The position numbers and the translations under genes were made by a program. Positions 1 to 5,900 of a DNA stretch of 28,759 nucleotides are shown piece after piece (the first letter of the stretch is position 1; each line of letters opens with the position of its first letter). Under the pieces are notes generated by a model. The model worked only from the letters and a program-made list of their open reading frames with translations, was not told where the DNA came from and did no database searches. This stretch comes from JADYYB01 sp964402985. GTDB taxonomy: Bacteria > Pseudomonadota > Alphaproteobacteria > Rhizobiales > Kaistiaceae. The stretch covers positions 1-28,759 of the forward strand of contig CAYOET010000031.1 in the NCBI GenBank assembly GCA_964402985.1, in the 5' to 3' direction.

Positions 1-354
1 ATCGGCATCGCTGAGCGTGACGATGGCGAAGTCCTTGGCGAGTGGCCGCTGCCGGATGATGTCGTCGATCAGCGTCTGCGCCTCGTCGAGGCGGCCCGCG
101 ACGATCGCGTCCACGAGGTCGTAATAGAGCGCGAACACCAGCGGCCCGAACCGCCGCTCGCCGCGGAGATCCGCCACCAGCCGAGCGGCTCCATCCGCGT
201 CGAAGCGCAGCGCCTCGCGGCTTCGCTCGAACACGTGGTCGAGGCTGTCGGCCAGCCGCGACCGCATCCTGCGGTCGAGGACGCGCGCTCGTTTCGCATT
301 GGGCGCGAACGAGAAATCCCCGTCCACGGCCGGGCCTTGCTGGTGGACGTTCAC
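1..354 (-). CDS. Partial protein (N-terminal 118 aa), possible HExxH-type RiPP-modifying enzyme
   Basis: An open frame runs without a stop from a GTG at 354 off the left edge, so only the N-terminal 118 residues are seen. A purine-rich ribosome-binding site (GGAGAG) lies 5-6 bases before the GTG. The gene begins 33 bp after the third repeat-peptide gene on the same strand, so it looks like the last visible gene of that operon. The visible part is helical and charged. It contains a stretch around residues 70-97 (GPLVFALYYDLVDAI and a following AGRLDEAQ) that resembles the N-terminal helical region I remember from HExxH-motif peptide-modification proteins (TIGR04267 type). The HExxH motif itself would lie outside the window, so the assignment rests on weak similarity and on the precursor-like neighbours. 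It could be an unrelated helical protein. That a coding region exists here is much surer than its function. Confidence 0.5.
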   Translation of the reverse strand, partial: MNVHQQGPAVDGDFSFAPNAKRARVLDRRMRSRLADSLDHVFERSREALRFDADGAARLVADLRGERRFGPLVFALYYDLVDAIVAGRLDEAQTLIDDIIRQRPLAKDFAIVTLSDAD

Positions 355-387
355 GCTTCTCTCCCCGGCGCCCGAGGGCGCGGCTGA

Positions 388-723
388 CTATTCGCTCTTC
401 GCCGGCTCGACCGGAGCCTGGCGCGCGAACGGGCTCATCATCTTGCCGTCGCCGATCTTGGCGCCATGCGCCTGCTCGCCGCGGGTGAGGAGCCGGTTCG
501 CATCGAGGGCGACGCTGCCCACCGTGGCCGAAGGCGGCGCCCATTTCGAGTCGCCGAGCTTGGCCCCGTGCGCCTGGCTCTCGCGCGTGAGGAGCCGGCT
601 CGTGTCGAGCGCGACCTCCGGCCCCTTCGCCGGTCGGTCTTTGGGCACGCCGATCTTGCCGGCATGTGCATCGCGCGGGGCGACCCCGCCGCCGAGCAGG
701 GCGTTCTTGTTCAGAATGATCAT
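388..723 (-). CDS. Three-repeat small protein A, candidate multi-core RiPP precursor
   Basis: The 111-aa product starts at ATG 723, with GGAG 7 bases upstream. I do not recognise a named family. It is made of three degenerate repeats starting near residues 2, 37 and 71. Each has a hydrophobic residue, Leu-Asp or Leu-Asn, a spacer, Leu-Leu, a polar Gly-rich spacer, then G-A/G-K-I/L-G-x-x-K. The first repeat is the most divergent and forms the N-terminus (MIILNKNALLGGG). Repeats 2 and 3 are nearly identical at the core (LLTR, QAHGAK). There is no signal peptide, membrane segment or cysteine. It lies third in a tight operon with two paralogues and a downstream enzyme-like gene. The repeated Asp/Lys/Gly pattern without catalytic residues fits a substrate with several modifiable cores, but that role is inference. 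Confidence 0.7.
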   Translation of the reverse strand: MIILNKNALLGGGVAPRDAHAGKIGVPKDRPAKGPEVALDTSRLLTRESQAHGAKLGDSKWAPPSATVGSVALDANRLLTRGEQAHGAKIGDGKMMSPFARQAPVEPAKSE

Positions 724-754
724 GTGATCTCCGTTCGGTTGCTTCCCGAGAACG

Positions 755-1057
755 CTAACGCGGGTCGGGGATCTTGACCTCACCGATCTTGCCGCCATGC
801 GCCTGGCCGCCGCGGACGAGGAGCTTGTCGCTGTCGAGCGCGACCGCCGGCTTCGCGGTGGCCTCCGGCATGAGCCCGACTTTCCCCGGACCGATCTTGG
901 CGCCACGCCCCTGCCCATCGCGGACGAGGAGCTTGTCGCCGTCGAGAGCGACCGCCGGCTTCGCGGTGCCGGCGACCTTGAACCCGATCTTCCCCGACAT
1001 CGTTTCCCCGGCCGGCACGCCGCCGCCGAGCAGCGAATCCTTGTCGAGACCAATCAT
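755..1057 (-). CDS. Three-repeat small protein B, candidate multi-core RiPP precursor
   Basis: The 100-aa product is a paralogue of its two neighbours. It starts at ATG 1057 behind a strong ribosome-binding site (GGAGGGG, about 6 bases away). It opens with MIGLDKDSLLGGG and then carries two further repeats of the form ALDxDKLLVR...G-A/G-KIG. The two internal repeats are separated by matching TAKPAVALD linkers, which suggests duplication inside the gene. It ends four residues after the last KIGEVK. No cysteine, signal peptide or membrane segment is present. It sits 35 bp after protein C and 31 bp before protein A on the same strand. Among the three it has the best ribosome-binding site and may be the most strongly made. 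Function is unknown; the substrate-peptide reading is inferred from architecture. Confidence 0.7.
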   Translation of the reverse strand: MIGLDKDSLLGGGVPAGETMSGKIGFKVAGTAKPAVALDGDKLLVRDGQGRGAKIGPGKVGLMPEATAKPAVALDSDKLLVRGGQAHGGKIGEVKIPDPR

Positions 1058-1092
1058 CGGAATCCCCTCCGGTTGAAACGGCTGTGGTCGCC

Positions 1093-1386
1093 CTAGCGTG
1101 GGCCTTCTTCCTTGACTTGGCCGATCTTGGCACCCGCCGACTGTCCGCGGCCCCTGCCGAGCAGCTTGTCCGCATCGAGCGCCCACGGCGACTTGGTGGC
1201 GCCCTTGTTCGTCACGCCGATCTTGGCCCCATTTACCTGGCCGCCGGTGCTGCCGAAGAGCGCCGCGCCGTCCAGGACGATCGCGTTGGCGGCCGGCCCC
1301 TTCAAGGCGCCGCCGATCTTTCCGCCGCGCGCCTGGTCGCGATCCGCGCCGTTCCCGAGCAGAATGGCTGTATCGAGCTTGATCAT
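1093..1386 (-). CDS. Three-repeat small protein C, first gene of the repeat-peptide operon
   Basis: The 97-aa product is the promoter-proximal member of the trio and the most diverged. It opens with MIKLDTAILLGNG. Its second repeat reads VLDGAALFGS and its third ALDADKLLGRG; each is followed by G-G/A-KIG. The repeat period is about 33 residues. The start is ATG 1386; the ribosome-binding site is weak (GGGATTG). A possible promoter lies upstream (TTTCGC at 1464-1469, 17-bp gap, TAGTAT at 1441-1446, minus strand). A perfect 15-bp palindrome at 1409-1423 falls in the leader. No known family is recognised. Conserved residues across all three proteins are the Asp after Leu, the Leu-Leu pair and the Lys-Ile-Gly. 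Confidence 0.7.
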   Translation of the reverse strand: MIKLDTAILLGNGADRDQARGGKIGGALKGPAANAIVLDGAALFGSTGGQVNGAKIGVTNKGATKSPWALDADKLLGRGRGQSAGAKIGQVKEEGPR

Positions 1387-1408
1387 GAGCTATCAATCCC
1401 AACCGAAA

Positions 1409-1423
1409 GGCCTCGTCGAGGCC
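1409..1423. promoter_or_regulatory. 15-bp palindrome in the leader of the repeat-peptide operon
   Basis: GGCCTCG-T-CGAGGCC is a perfect inverted repeat. It lies between the likely start of transcription of gene C and its ATG, and also upstream of the divergent ATP-grasp-like gene. It could be an operator controlling both, or a short hairpin in the leader RNA. In a GC-rich genome a short palindrome can occur by chance. Confidence 0.35.
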
Positions 1424-1510
1424 GCCACGACTTCTCGTTCATACTAGCAGGCTGAGCACGCCAGCGAAATCGGGACCGCCGGACGAAAGCGCCACTGAAA
1501 TGATACGTCC

Positions 1511-2476
1511 GTGATCGTCATCGTCACCGCCGCCGGCCACGAATTCACGCACCGCAAGGTCCTCGCCCGCGAGGGCGCGCCGCCGTCACGGCGCACCTCC
1601 TATGCGGCGCTTCTCCGCGCGACGCGGCTTCCGCGCGCAACTTACATTTTCACCGACTTCGACCGCCTCTCGCCGCGCGAGCTGCAATTCGCCGCTGAAC
1701 TCTATCGGAAGGTCGCCGCAGCCGGCTGGCGCGTCTTCAACGACGCTGCCCGCATCCGCCAACGCTACGCCATGCTTCGCCGCCTGAAGGACGCTGGCAT
1801 CAACCGCTTCGCCGCCTATCGCCTCGAATCGGGCGAGCGGCCCGAGCTTTATCCGGCCTTCCTCCGCAACGAGTGCGATCATTTCGGTCCTCTCAGCGCG
1901 CTCGTCCAGAACGAGGCCGAGCTGATGACCGAGGCGGACAGGCTCATCGCCGCCGGCCACCCCGAGCACAACCTCATCGCCGTGGAATACGCCGCCGAGC
2001 CGATCGGCCCCAACCTTTACCGCCGCCTCGGCGCCTTTCGGGTCGGCGAGCGCATCGTGCCCACTGTGTCGGCCCACGAAGCGAGCTGGACGGCCAAGCG
2101 CGGCACCAAGGGCATCGCCCGCCAGTCCGACTACGATGCGGAGAACCTCTTCGTCCGCACCAATCCGCACGCCGAAACGATCATGCGCGCCTTCGCGGTC
2201 GCGCGCATCGACTACGGCCGCGCCGACTTCGGGATCGTGGACGGAAAGGTTCAGGTCTACGAGATCAACACCAACCCTTCGATCGGCGCAGGCAAGCTCG
2301 ACCACCCCTTCCCGATCCGCAACGAGAGCGTGGTCCTCGCGACCAACGCCTATCTCGAGGCGATGCGCGCCATCGACACGACGGAGGGGGGCACGCTCAG
2401 CCTGGTCGGCTCCTCGTTCCGCGAGCGGTTGGCCTTCCGCCTCCGCCGCCTCCGCGGCCGCTTGAAGTTCGAGTAG
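1511..2476 (+). CDS. ATP-grasp-like ligase domain protein
   Basis: The 321-aa protein starts at GTG 1511; the only nearby upstream ATG is closed by a stop after four codons, and no clear ribosome-binding site precedes the GTG. Near residue 250 it carries YEINTNPSIG, the acidic-plus-Asn metal-binding pattern (E-x-N-x-N) typical of ATP-grasp enzymes, preceded by DYGRADFGIVDG near 233-244. The N-terminal 100 residues look like the alpha/beta pre-ATP-grasp domain. ATP-grasp enzymes join a carboxylate to an amine or other nucleophile through an acyl-phosphate. In graspetide RiPPs they form ester or amide cross-links in repeated cores. It diverges from the repeat-peptide operon and converges on a fourth peptide gene, so a role on those peptides is attractive. 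It could equally be an unlinked conserved hypothetical. Confidence 0.7.
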   Translation: MIVIVTAAGHEFTHRKVLAREGAPPSRRTSYAALLRATRLPRATYIFTDFDRLSPRELQFAAELYRKVAAAGWRVFNDAARIRQRYAMLRRLKDAGINRFAAYRLESGERPELYPAFLRNECDHFGPLSALVQNEAELMTEADRLIAAGHPEHNLIAVEYAAEPIGPNLYRRLGAFRVGERIVPTVSAHEASWTAKRGTKGIARQSDYDAENLFVRTNPHAETIMRAFAVARIDYGRADFGIVDGKVQVYEINTNPSIGAGKLDHPFPIRNESVVLATNAYLEAMRAIDTTEGGTLSLVGSSFRERLAFRLRRLRGRLKFE

Positions 2477-2494
2477 GCCTCGGCCCGATCAAAG

Positions 2495-2689
2495 CTACTG
2501 GCTGCCGCGGATCGGCGCTCCGCCGCCCCCACCGCCGCCACCGCCTTTTCCGTCGCCGATCTTTGCCGCTGTCGTACGGTCGCCGCTACCGAGCAGCTGC
2601 GATCGCTCCAGACGGATTGTCGGCCTTGCCGCGGTTGTCCTCTTGCTGTGTTTCGCGTCGTGCGGCGTCGCGTTGCGTCTGTCCGTCAT
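2495..2689 (-). CDS. Small protein D with a single repeat and a poly-glycine tail
   Basis: This 64-aa product (ATG 2689; a start 36 bp upstream at 2725 is also open) is basic in its first 35 residues. It then carries one copy of the repeat seen in proteins A-C: RLERSQLLGSG, a short spacer, then AAKIGDGK. The repeat is followed by nine consecutive glycines and a short APIRGSQ end. It is convergent with the ATP-grasp-like gene, with 18 bp between stop codons. The ribosome-binding site is weak. The single repeat behind a longer charged N-terminus looks like a leader-plus-core arrangement, unlike the leaderless three-repeat paralogues. The glycine run is encoded by a homopolymer-like GGC/GGT tract prone to slippage. 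Function is unknown. Confidence 0.55.
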   Translation of the reverse strand: MTDRRNATPHDAKHSKRTTAARPTIRLERSQLLGSGDRTTAAKIGDGKGGGGGGGGGAPIRGSQ

Positions 2690-2813
2690 AGGCACCCCAA
2701 CCCTCTGCTTTGGCGGCGCTCTCACCTGGCGCCGAGGCCGAGCCTAGACTAGCACTCCGATGATCGCCGGCAACGGCCTCGGCCGGGCTCGGATCGGGCC
2801 TGTGGATCGTGCG

Positions 2814-3296
2814 CTACAGCAGCGTCCCGGCCGCGAACGGGTCGATCAGCCCGTGCAGCCGGCCCGCCGCGGCCTGCGCGAAACGGAGCGTCACCGAGCG
2901 CCGGGCCGCCGGCGTTACGCGGTGTTCGGGCGCCGGCCGGATCACGTCGGCGCCGTACGCGTCGGCGAGGATGAACCCGGCGTCGAGCGGGAAGATCCCC
3001 GCGGGCACGCCGTCATGAGTGGCGAAGAACAGCCGGTCGCAATGCTCCCGGTAGTCCTCCCACTTGGTGTCGGCGCGGAAGTCCTCGACCGAGCACTTGA
3101 TCTCCACGATCCAGATCTCGCCTCCGGGTCCGATCCCGACCATGTCGGCGCGCCGCCCCGAGCTCAGCGTCAGCTCGGTGATCATGAAGAATCCCTCCGC
3201 CCGGAGCCGCCGCCCGACGCCCTTCTGAATCGTCGAGGCCATCGCCGACTGCCTCCGGTCACGCAGCGCCTCGGCCGGAGAGATGTTCAAATTCAT
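2814..3296 (-). CDS. mmcB: MmcB-family DNA repair protein
   Basis: The 160-aa product matches the MmcB family, small alphaproteobacterial proteins with a restriction-endonuclease-like fold linked to DNA damage repair. Visible core: RRADMVGIGP with Asp51, then EIWIVEIK with Glu65 and Lys67, which together form a PD-(D/E)xK-type active site. The following FRADTKWEDYREHCDRLFFA and the later DAGFILADAYGADVI are family-typical. I chose ATG 3296; a start at Met19 (MASTIQKG) is also possible. The frame stays open upstream but that part is out of character. The gene stands apart from its neighbours, and no LexA-type box is obvious before it. Confidence 0.85.
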   Translation of the reverse strand: MNLNISPAEALRDRRQSAMASTIQKGVGRRLRAEGFFMITELTLSSGRRADMVGIGPGGEIWIVEIKCSVEDFRADTKWEDYREHCDRLFFATHDGVPAGIFPLDAGFILADAYGADVIRPAPEHRVTPAARRSVTLRFAQAAAGRLHGLIDPFAAGTLL

Positions 3297-3381
3297 GGTC
3301 TTTTGCCTGGCAGCTTTCGATAAGCATGGCGGCGCTCGCCGCTGGATCTGGCCAATGACGGTAACGTCGCCAACGTCGAGA

Positions 3382-3655
3382 TCAAGTAGGCAACCACGGC
3401 TGCCGGAATTTCGCCTGCTCGGATCTGCCCTCGCCGAGGGCGAGACCCCGCTCGACGGCCGCGTCGCCGAGCGCTTCCGCGAGGCGACCCGTGGCCCTGA
3501 GCATGTCAGCATCGAGACCCATCATTTCCGGAAGAGCGGGCCGACCACCGTCAGCCCGCTCGGCACCCCGACCGAGGGCCATTTCGAAAGGCGCCAGCCT
3601 CCACCGCGCCGTCCTCCGTCAGGCCAATCTCAACCGCACCGTTCTCGGGGACCAT
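3382..3655 (-). pseudogene. Small gene apparently broken by two frameshifts (about 91 aa if repaired)
   Basis: A very strong ribosome-binding site (AGGAGGAGG) precedes ATG 3655, but that frame (MVPENGAVEIGLTEDGAVEAGAF...) stops after 34 codons at 3551. Coding-like third-position GC then passes to a second frame (about 3585-3524, VGVPSGLTVVGPLFRK) and then to a third (3526-3382, MMGLDADMLRATGRLAEALG...). Both changes are the -1 shift expected from loss of one base, and both lie near short runs (TTTCGAAA; CCGGAAATG). Joined, the pieces give one continuous protein of about 91 residues. It lies 57 bp downstream of the lysozyme gene on the same strand. The third frame alone has its own ATG at 3582 and could be a separate 66-aa gene. 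I recognise no family. A sequencing or assembly error would look the same. Confidence 0.5.
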
Positions 3656-3712
3656 TGGGACTACCTCCTCCTGCGGGGAGGTTCGACGCAGACTGTGTCA
3701 GAGCTCGGACGG

Positions 3713-4528
3713 CTAGGCGCCCGGCAGCGCAATCCCGCTGCGCTGCAGGAAGGCGACCCACTCCGCCTCCGTCCCGCCGAACGCGTTGCGGTCGACGTCG
3801 CCGGAGATGCCGCGCACCTGCCCGGTCGTCGTGTACTGCCAGAAGCGCCAGTTGCGGCCGGGATAGACGCTGCGCGGCTCGGCGGCGACGCTGCGCACCC
3901 AGAATGTGTAGTCGTCGAACTGTCCGTTCGAGAGCACGTCGCGGTGGAAATTGATGTCGGTGTAAATGATCGGCCGCTTGCCGGTATGCGCTTCGAGCGT
4001 GTCGAGCATCGTCACCATCATCTCGCGCGCCTCCTCGGCGGGCACGCGGCGCGGACAGGTCGAGTTGGCGCTCGCCCACTCGACGTCGAGCACCGGCGGG
4101 AGCGCATTCGGGTCGGGCGGCACGTTGAGGATGAACCACAGCGCCTGCTGGTGCACCGGCCGGCACCAATACATGAAGTGATACGCCGCGCGGTGCACGC
4201 CCGCCGCCGCGGCGTCCCGCCAATTGCGCGCGAAGGCGGGGTCGACATAGTCGCCGCCCTCGGTTGCCTTGATGAACGCGAAGTCGATCCCGCTCTGCGC
4301 CACTTCGTTCCAGTTGATGGTGCCCTGCCAGCGCGACACGTCGATGCCGAGCACCGGCATCTGGTGCGCGCGTGCGACGCCATTGTGCGGGTCTCGGTCG
4401 GCCGCGGTGGGGCCGATCGGCACCACCCCGCAGGCGGAAAGGACGAGGGTGAGGAGGATCGCGGAGAGCCCGGCGGCGGGGGTCCGCCAGACAGTCCGGA
4501 ACGGCTTCGGGTTACGCAACACACGCAT
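3713..4528 (-). CDS. Glycoside hydrolase family 25 lysozyme, lipoprotein
   Basis: The 271-aa product has a lipoprotein signal peptide: positive N-terminus, hydrophobic segment near 20-30, and lipobox LSAC with Cys33, so it should be anchored in a membrane facing the periplasm. The GH25 domain spans about residues 58-268. It opens with LGIDVSRWQGTINW (Asp63) and carries the DxE pair in PPVLDVEW (Asp148, Glu150). It continues with IIYTDINF and ends in the family-typical WQYTTTGQVRGISGDVDRNAF. GH25 enzymes cleave the MurNAc-GlcNAc bond of peptidoglycan. The start at ATG 4528 places the signal peptide correctly. A short broken gene follows it. Confidence 0.92.
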   Translation of the reverse strand: MRVLRNPKPFRTVWRTPAAGLSAILLTLVLSACGVVPIGPTAADRDPHNGVARAHQMPVLGIDVSRWQGTINWNEVAQSGIDFAFIKATEGGDYVDPAFARNWRDAAAAGVHRAAYHFMYWCRPVHQQALWFILNVPPDPNALPPVLDVEWASANSTCPRRVPAEEAREMMVTMLDTLEAHTGKRPIIYTDINFHRDVLSNGQFDDYTFWVRSVAAEPRSVYPGRNWRFWQYTTTGQVRGISGDVDRNAFGGTEAEWVAFLQRSGIALPGA

Positions 4529-4662
4529 GACCCCACCACCACTAATGGCGACCGGTTAATCAACACTATCGAAGTCGATCGATCGGGTCTCCTGGCCCGG
4601 GGGCCGCGCGCCGGGCGATCCCGATCGCTCGAGAACTTCGGGGGGTGGGGAGGAACGAGGCG

Positions 4663-5094
4663 CTAGACCGCTCGCATCCGGTTGTTGCGCGGGTTGGACT
4701 CGACCTCGGCGAGGCCAAGCGCCTTCATTACCGGCGGGACGTACATCCCGAAGCGCCCGCGATAGCCCTTGCGCAGTCCGTACCATCCGCCGACCGGGTT
4801 GTCGGCCGACCGCCCCCACGCCTCGACCGTACCGTCCGCGGCCGGCTTCTGCTCGTCGGCGCTGCCGAGCAGCATCCAGTCGCCGTGCTTCCTGAGCATT
4901 GAGTGGAGGTCGGCGAGCGCCCGGAGGTGATAGCGAAGCTCGGTCCCGCCCGCCTGGACGACGAGCGCCGGCGGGTCCGCCGCGAGATCGCGATACGCGA
5001 TGAACTCGGACGTCCCCGGCGGCGTCTTCAGCGTCCACGGGTTCTCTTTGGTGCCGGCATCGCCCGGCTGGGCCTTTGCGGGATTGACGCTCAC
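4663..5094 (-). CDS. DUF6855-like conserved protein
   Basis: The 143-aa product starts at GTG 5094 with GGAG 8 bases upstream; the ATG just before it is closed by an immediate stop. It has the conserved blocks KENPWTLKTPPGTSEF, HGDWMLLGSADEQKP and EAWGRSADNPVGGWYG that I associate with DUF6855; the family name is from memory. No signal peptide or membrane segment is present. Its function is unknown. Its promoter region carries the same palindrome as the arsR promoter 750 bp upstream. This suggests it is a second target of that regulator rather than merely the last gene of the operon. Confidence 0.7.
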   Translation of the reverse strand: MSVNPAKAQPGDAGTKENPWTLKTPPGTSEFIAYRDLAADPPALVVQAGGTELRYHLRALADLHSMLRKHGDWMLLGSADEQKPAADGTVEAWGRSADNPVGGWYGLRKGYRGRFGMYVPPVMKALGLAEVESNPRNNRMRAV

Positions 5095-5118
5095 TTCATA
5101 TCTCCACTCGCGCCTGAC

Positions 5119-5148
5119 ATATTGGTAACACGATGGTTACCAAGTCAA
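5119..5148 (-). promoter_or_regulatory. Promoter of the DUF6855-like gene with an embedded ArsR-type operator
   Basis: Read on the minus strand, TTGACT (5148-5143) and CAATAT (5124-5119) are separated by 18 bp. The spacer is filled by a perfect inverted repeat, TTGGTAAC-N6-GTTACCAA (5122-5143). Its core GTAAC-N6-GTTAC is the same as in the palindrome at the arsR start. A repressor bound here would block RNA polymerase directly. The start codon at 5094 is about 18-20 bp from the predicted transcription start. Confidence 0.65.
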
Positions 5149-5576
5149 GCGCTGCCCGCGACGGCGAGCTCGGCGAGCGAGGGCAGGAGGAGGTCCCACG
5201 ATCGTTCGAATTTCGCCGCCCGCGACTCCCAAATCTCCTCGCTCGCGGCGGTCGGCCGATGCTCCAGCCGAAGCCGCGTGCCTGGTCCCTCGGAAAGGAA
5301 GGTGACCGTCACTTCGGTCGGTTGCTCGGGATGCGTGCCGGGATAGAACTGCATCACCAGCCGGCGCGGCGGGTCCCATTCCTTGACCCGTCCGAGTTCG
5401 ACCTCCGTGCCGCCGCTGGATCGCTCGAAAAACCGGCCCTCGCTCGTGAACGCGATCCGGCTGTTCGGGTCGTCCGTATGGCGCCTCGCCGGCGGCCACC
5501 ATTCCGACGCGTGCTCGGTGAAAAGGACGAAAGCCCGCGCCGGCGAACAGGCGAGGAAGACCGTCTTCACGATCAT
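5145..5576 (-). CDS. SRPBCC / AHSA1-family (START-like) protein
   Basis: The 143-aa product has the AHSA1/SRPBCC pattern: an N-terminal strand with CSPARAFVLFTEHASEWWP, a middle GRVKEWDPPRRLVMQFYPG, and then EVTVTFLSEGPGTRLRLEH near residues 88-107. A long C-terminal helix follows. The fold makes a deep hydrophobic pocket, but no ligand can be named. Its ATG overlaps the arsR stop codon by four bases (ATGA), so the two are translationally coupled. ArsR-SRPBCC pairs are common in this group, and the SRPBCC protein is usually thought to act with the regulator's inducing signal. Its 3' end overlaps the promoter of the next gene. Confidence 0.88.
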   Translation of the reverse strand: MIVKTVFLACSPARAFVLFTEHASEWWPPARRHTDDPNSRIAFTSEGRFFERSSGGTEVELGRVKEWDPPRRLVMQFYPGTHPEQPTEVTVTFLSEGPGTRLRLEHRPTAASEEIWESRAAKFERSWDLLLPSLAELAVAGSA

Positions 5577-5860
5577 CGCTTGGCGAGCCTCTCCAGGCGG
5601 GCGAGGGCGCTGTCCCAGAACTCGTCGAGGAACCCGCGCACCCCCGCCAGCCCCTGCACCCGCACCGAATAAAGGCTCCGCGTCCCATCCGCCGTGACGT
5701 CGACCAGCCCGGCCTCCTCGAGGACCCGCAGGTGTCGCGAGACCGCCGGCCGGCTTACCGGGAACCGAGCCGCCAGTTCGTTGACCGACAGCGACTCCTC
5801 GCGCAGCGCGCGGAGGATGTCGCGCCGCAGCTGATTGCCGAGGGCATCGAACGGGTCCAT
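5573..5860 (-). CDS. ArsR-family winged-helix transcriptional regulator
   Basis: The 95-aa protein is a compact winged helix. MDPFDALGNQLRRDILRAL is the first helix pair. SVNELAARFPVSRPAVSRHLRVLEEAGLV (about 25-53) is the helix-turn-helix, and the wing follows in VDVTADGTRSLYSV. There is no metal-binding Cys pair of the arsenic or cadmium type, so it is probably a non-metal ArsR of the kind paired with SRPBCC proteins. The start at ATG 5860 is immediately preceded by a palindrome that matches the one in the promoter of the DUF6855-like gene. The protein probably represses itself, the SRPBCC gene and that second gene. Confidence 0.9.
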   Translation of the reverse strand: MDPFDALGNQLRRDILRALREESLSVNELAARFPVSRPAVSRHLRVLEEAGLVDVTADGTRSLYSVRVQGLAGVRGFLDEFWDSALARLERLAKR

Positions 5861-5864
5861 CGCC

Positions 5865-5884
5865 GCGTAACTTAGCGGTTACGC
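5865..5884. promoter_or_regulatory. ArsR-type operator at the arsR promoter
   Basis: GCGTAAC-N6-GTTACGC is a perfect inverted repeat ending 5 bp before the arsR start codon. Its core GTAAC-N6-GTTAC is identical to the site at 5122-5143. A weak promoter (TTGCGC, 17 bp, AAGTTA on the minus strand) would put the transcription start very close to the ATG, so the arsR mRNA may have almost no leader. Confidence 0.65.
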
Positions 5885-5900
5885 AGCAGAGCGCAAATGC

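Noticed and set aside
299..1455. Plus-strand frames across the repeat-peptide operon
   Set aside because: They mirror the repeat structure because they are antisense to it, and they lack ribosome-binding sites. The minus-strand genes have proper starts and spacing.
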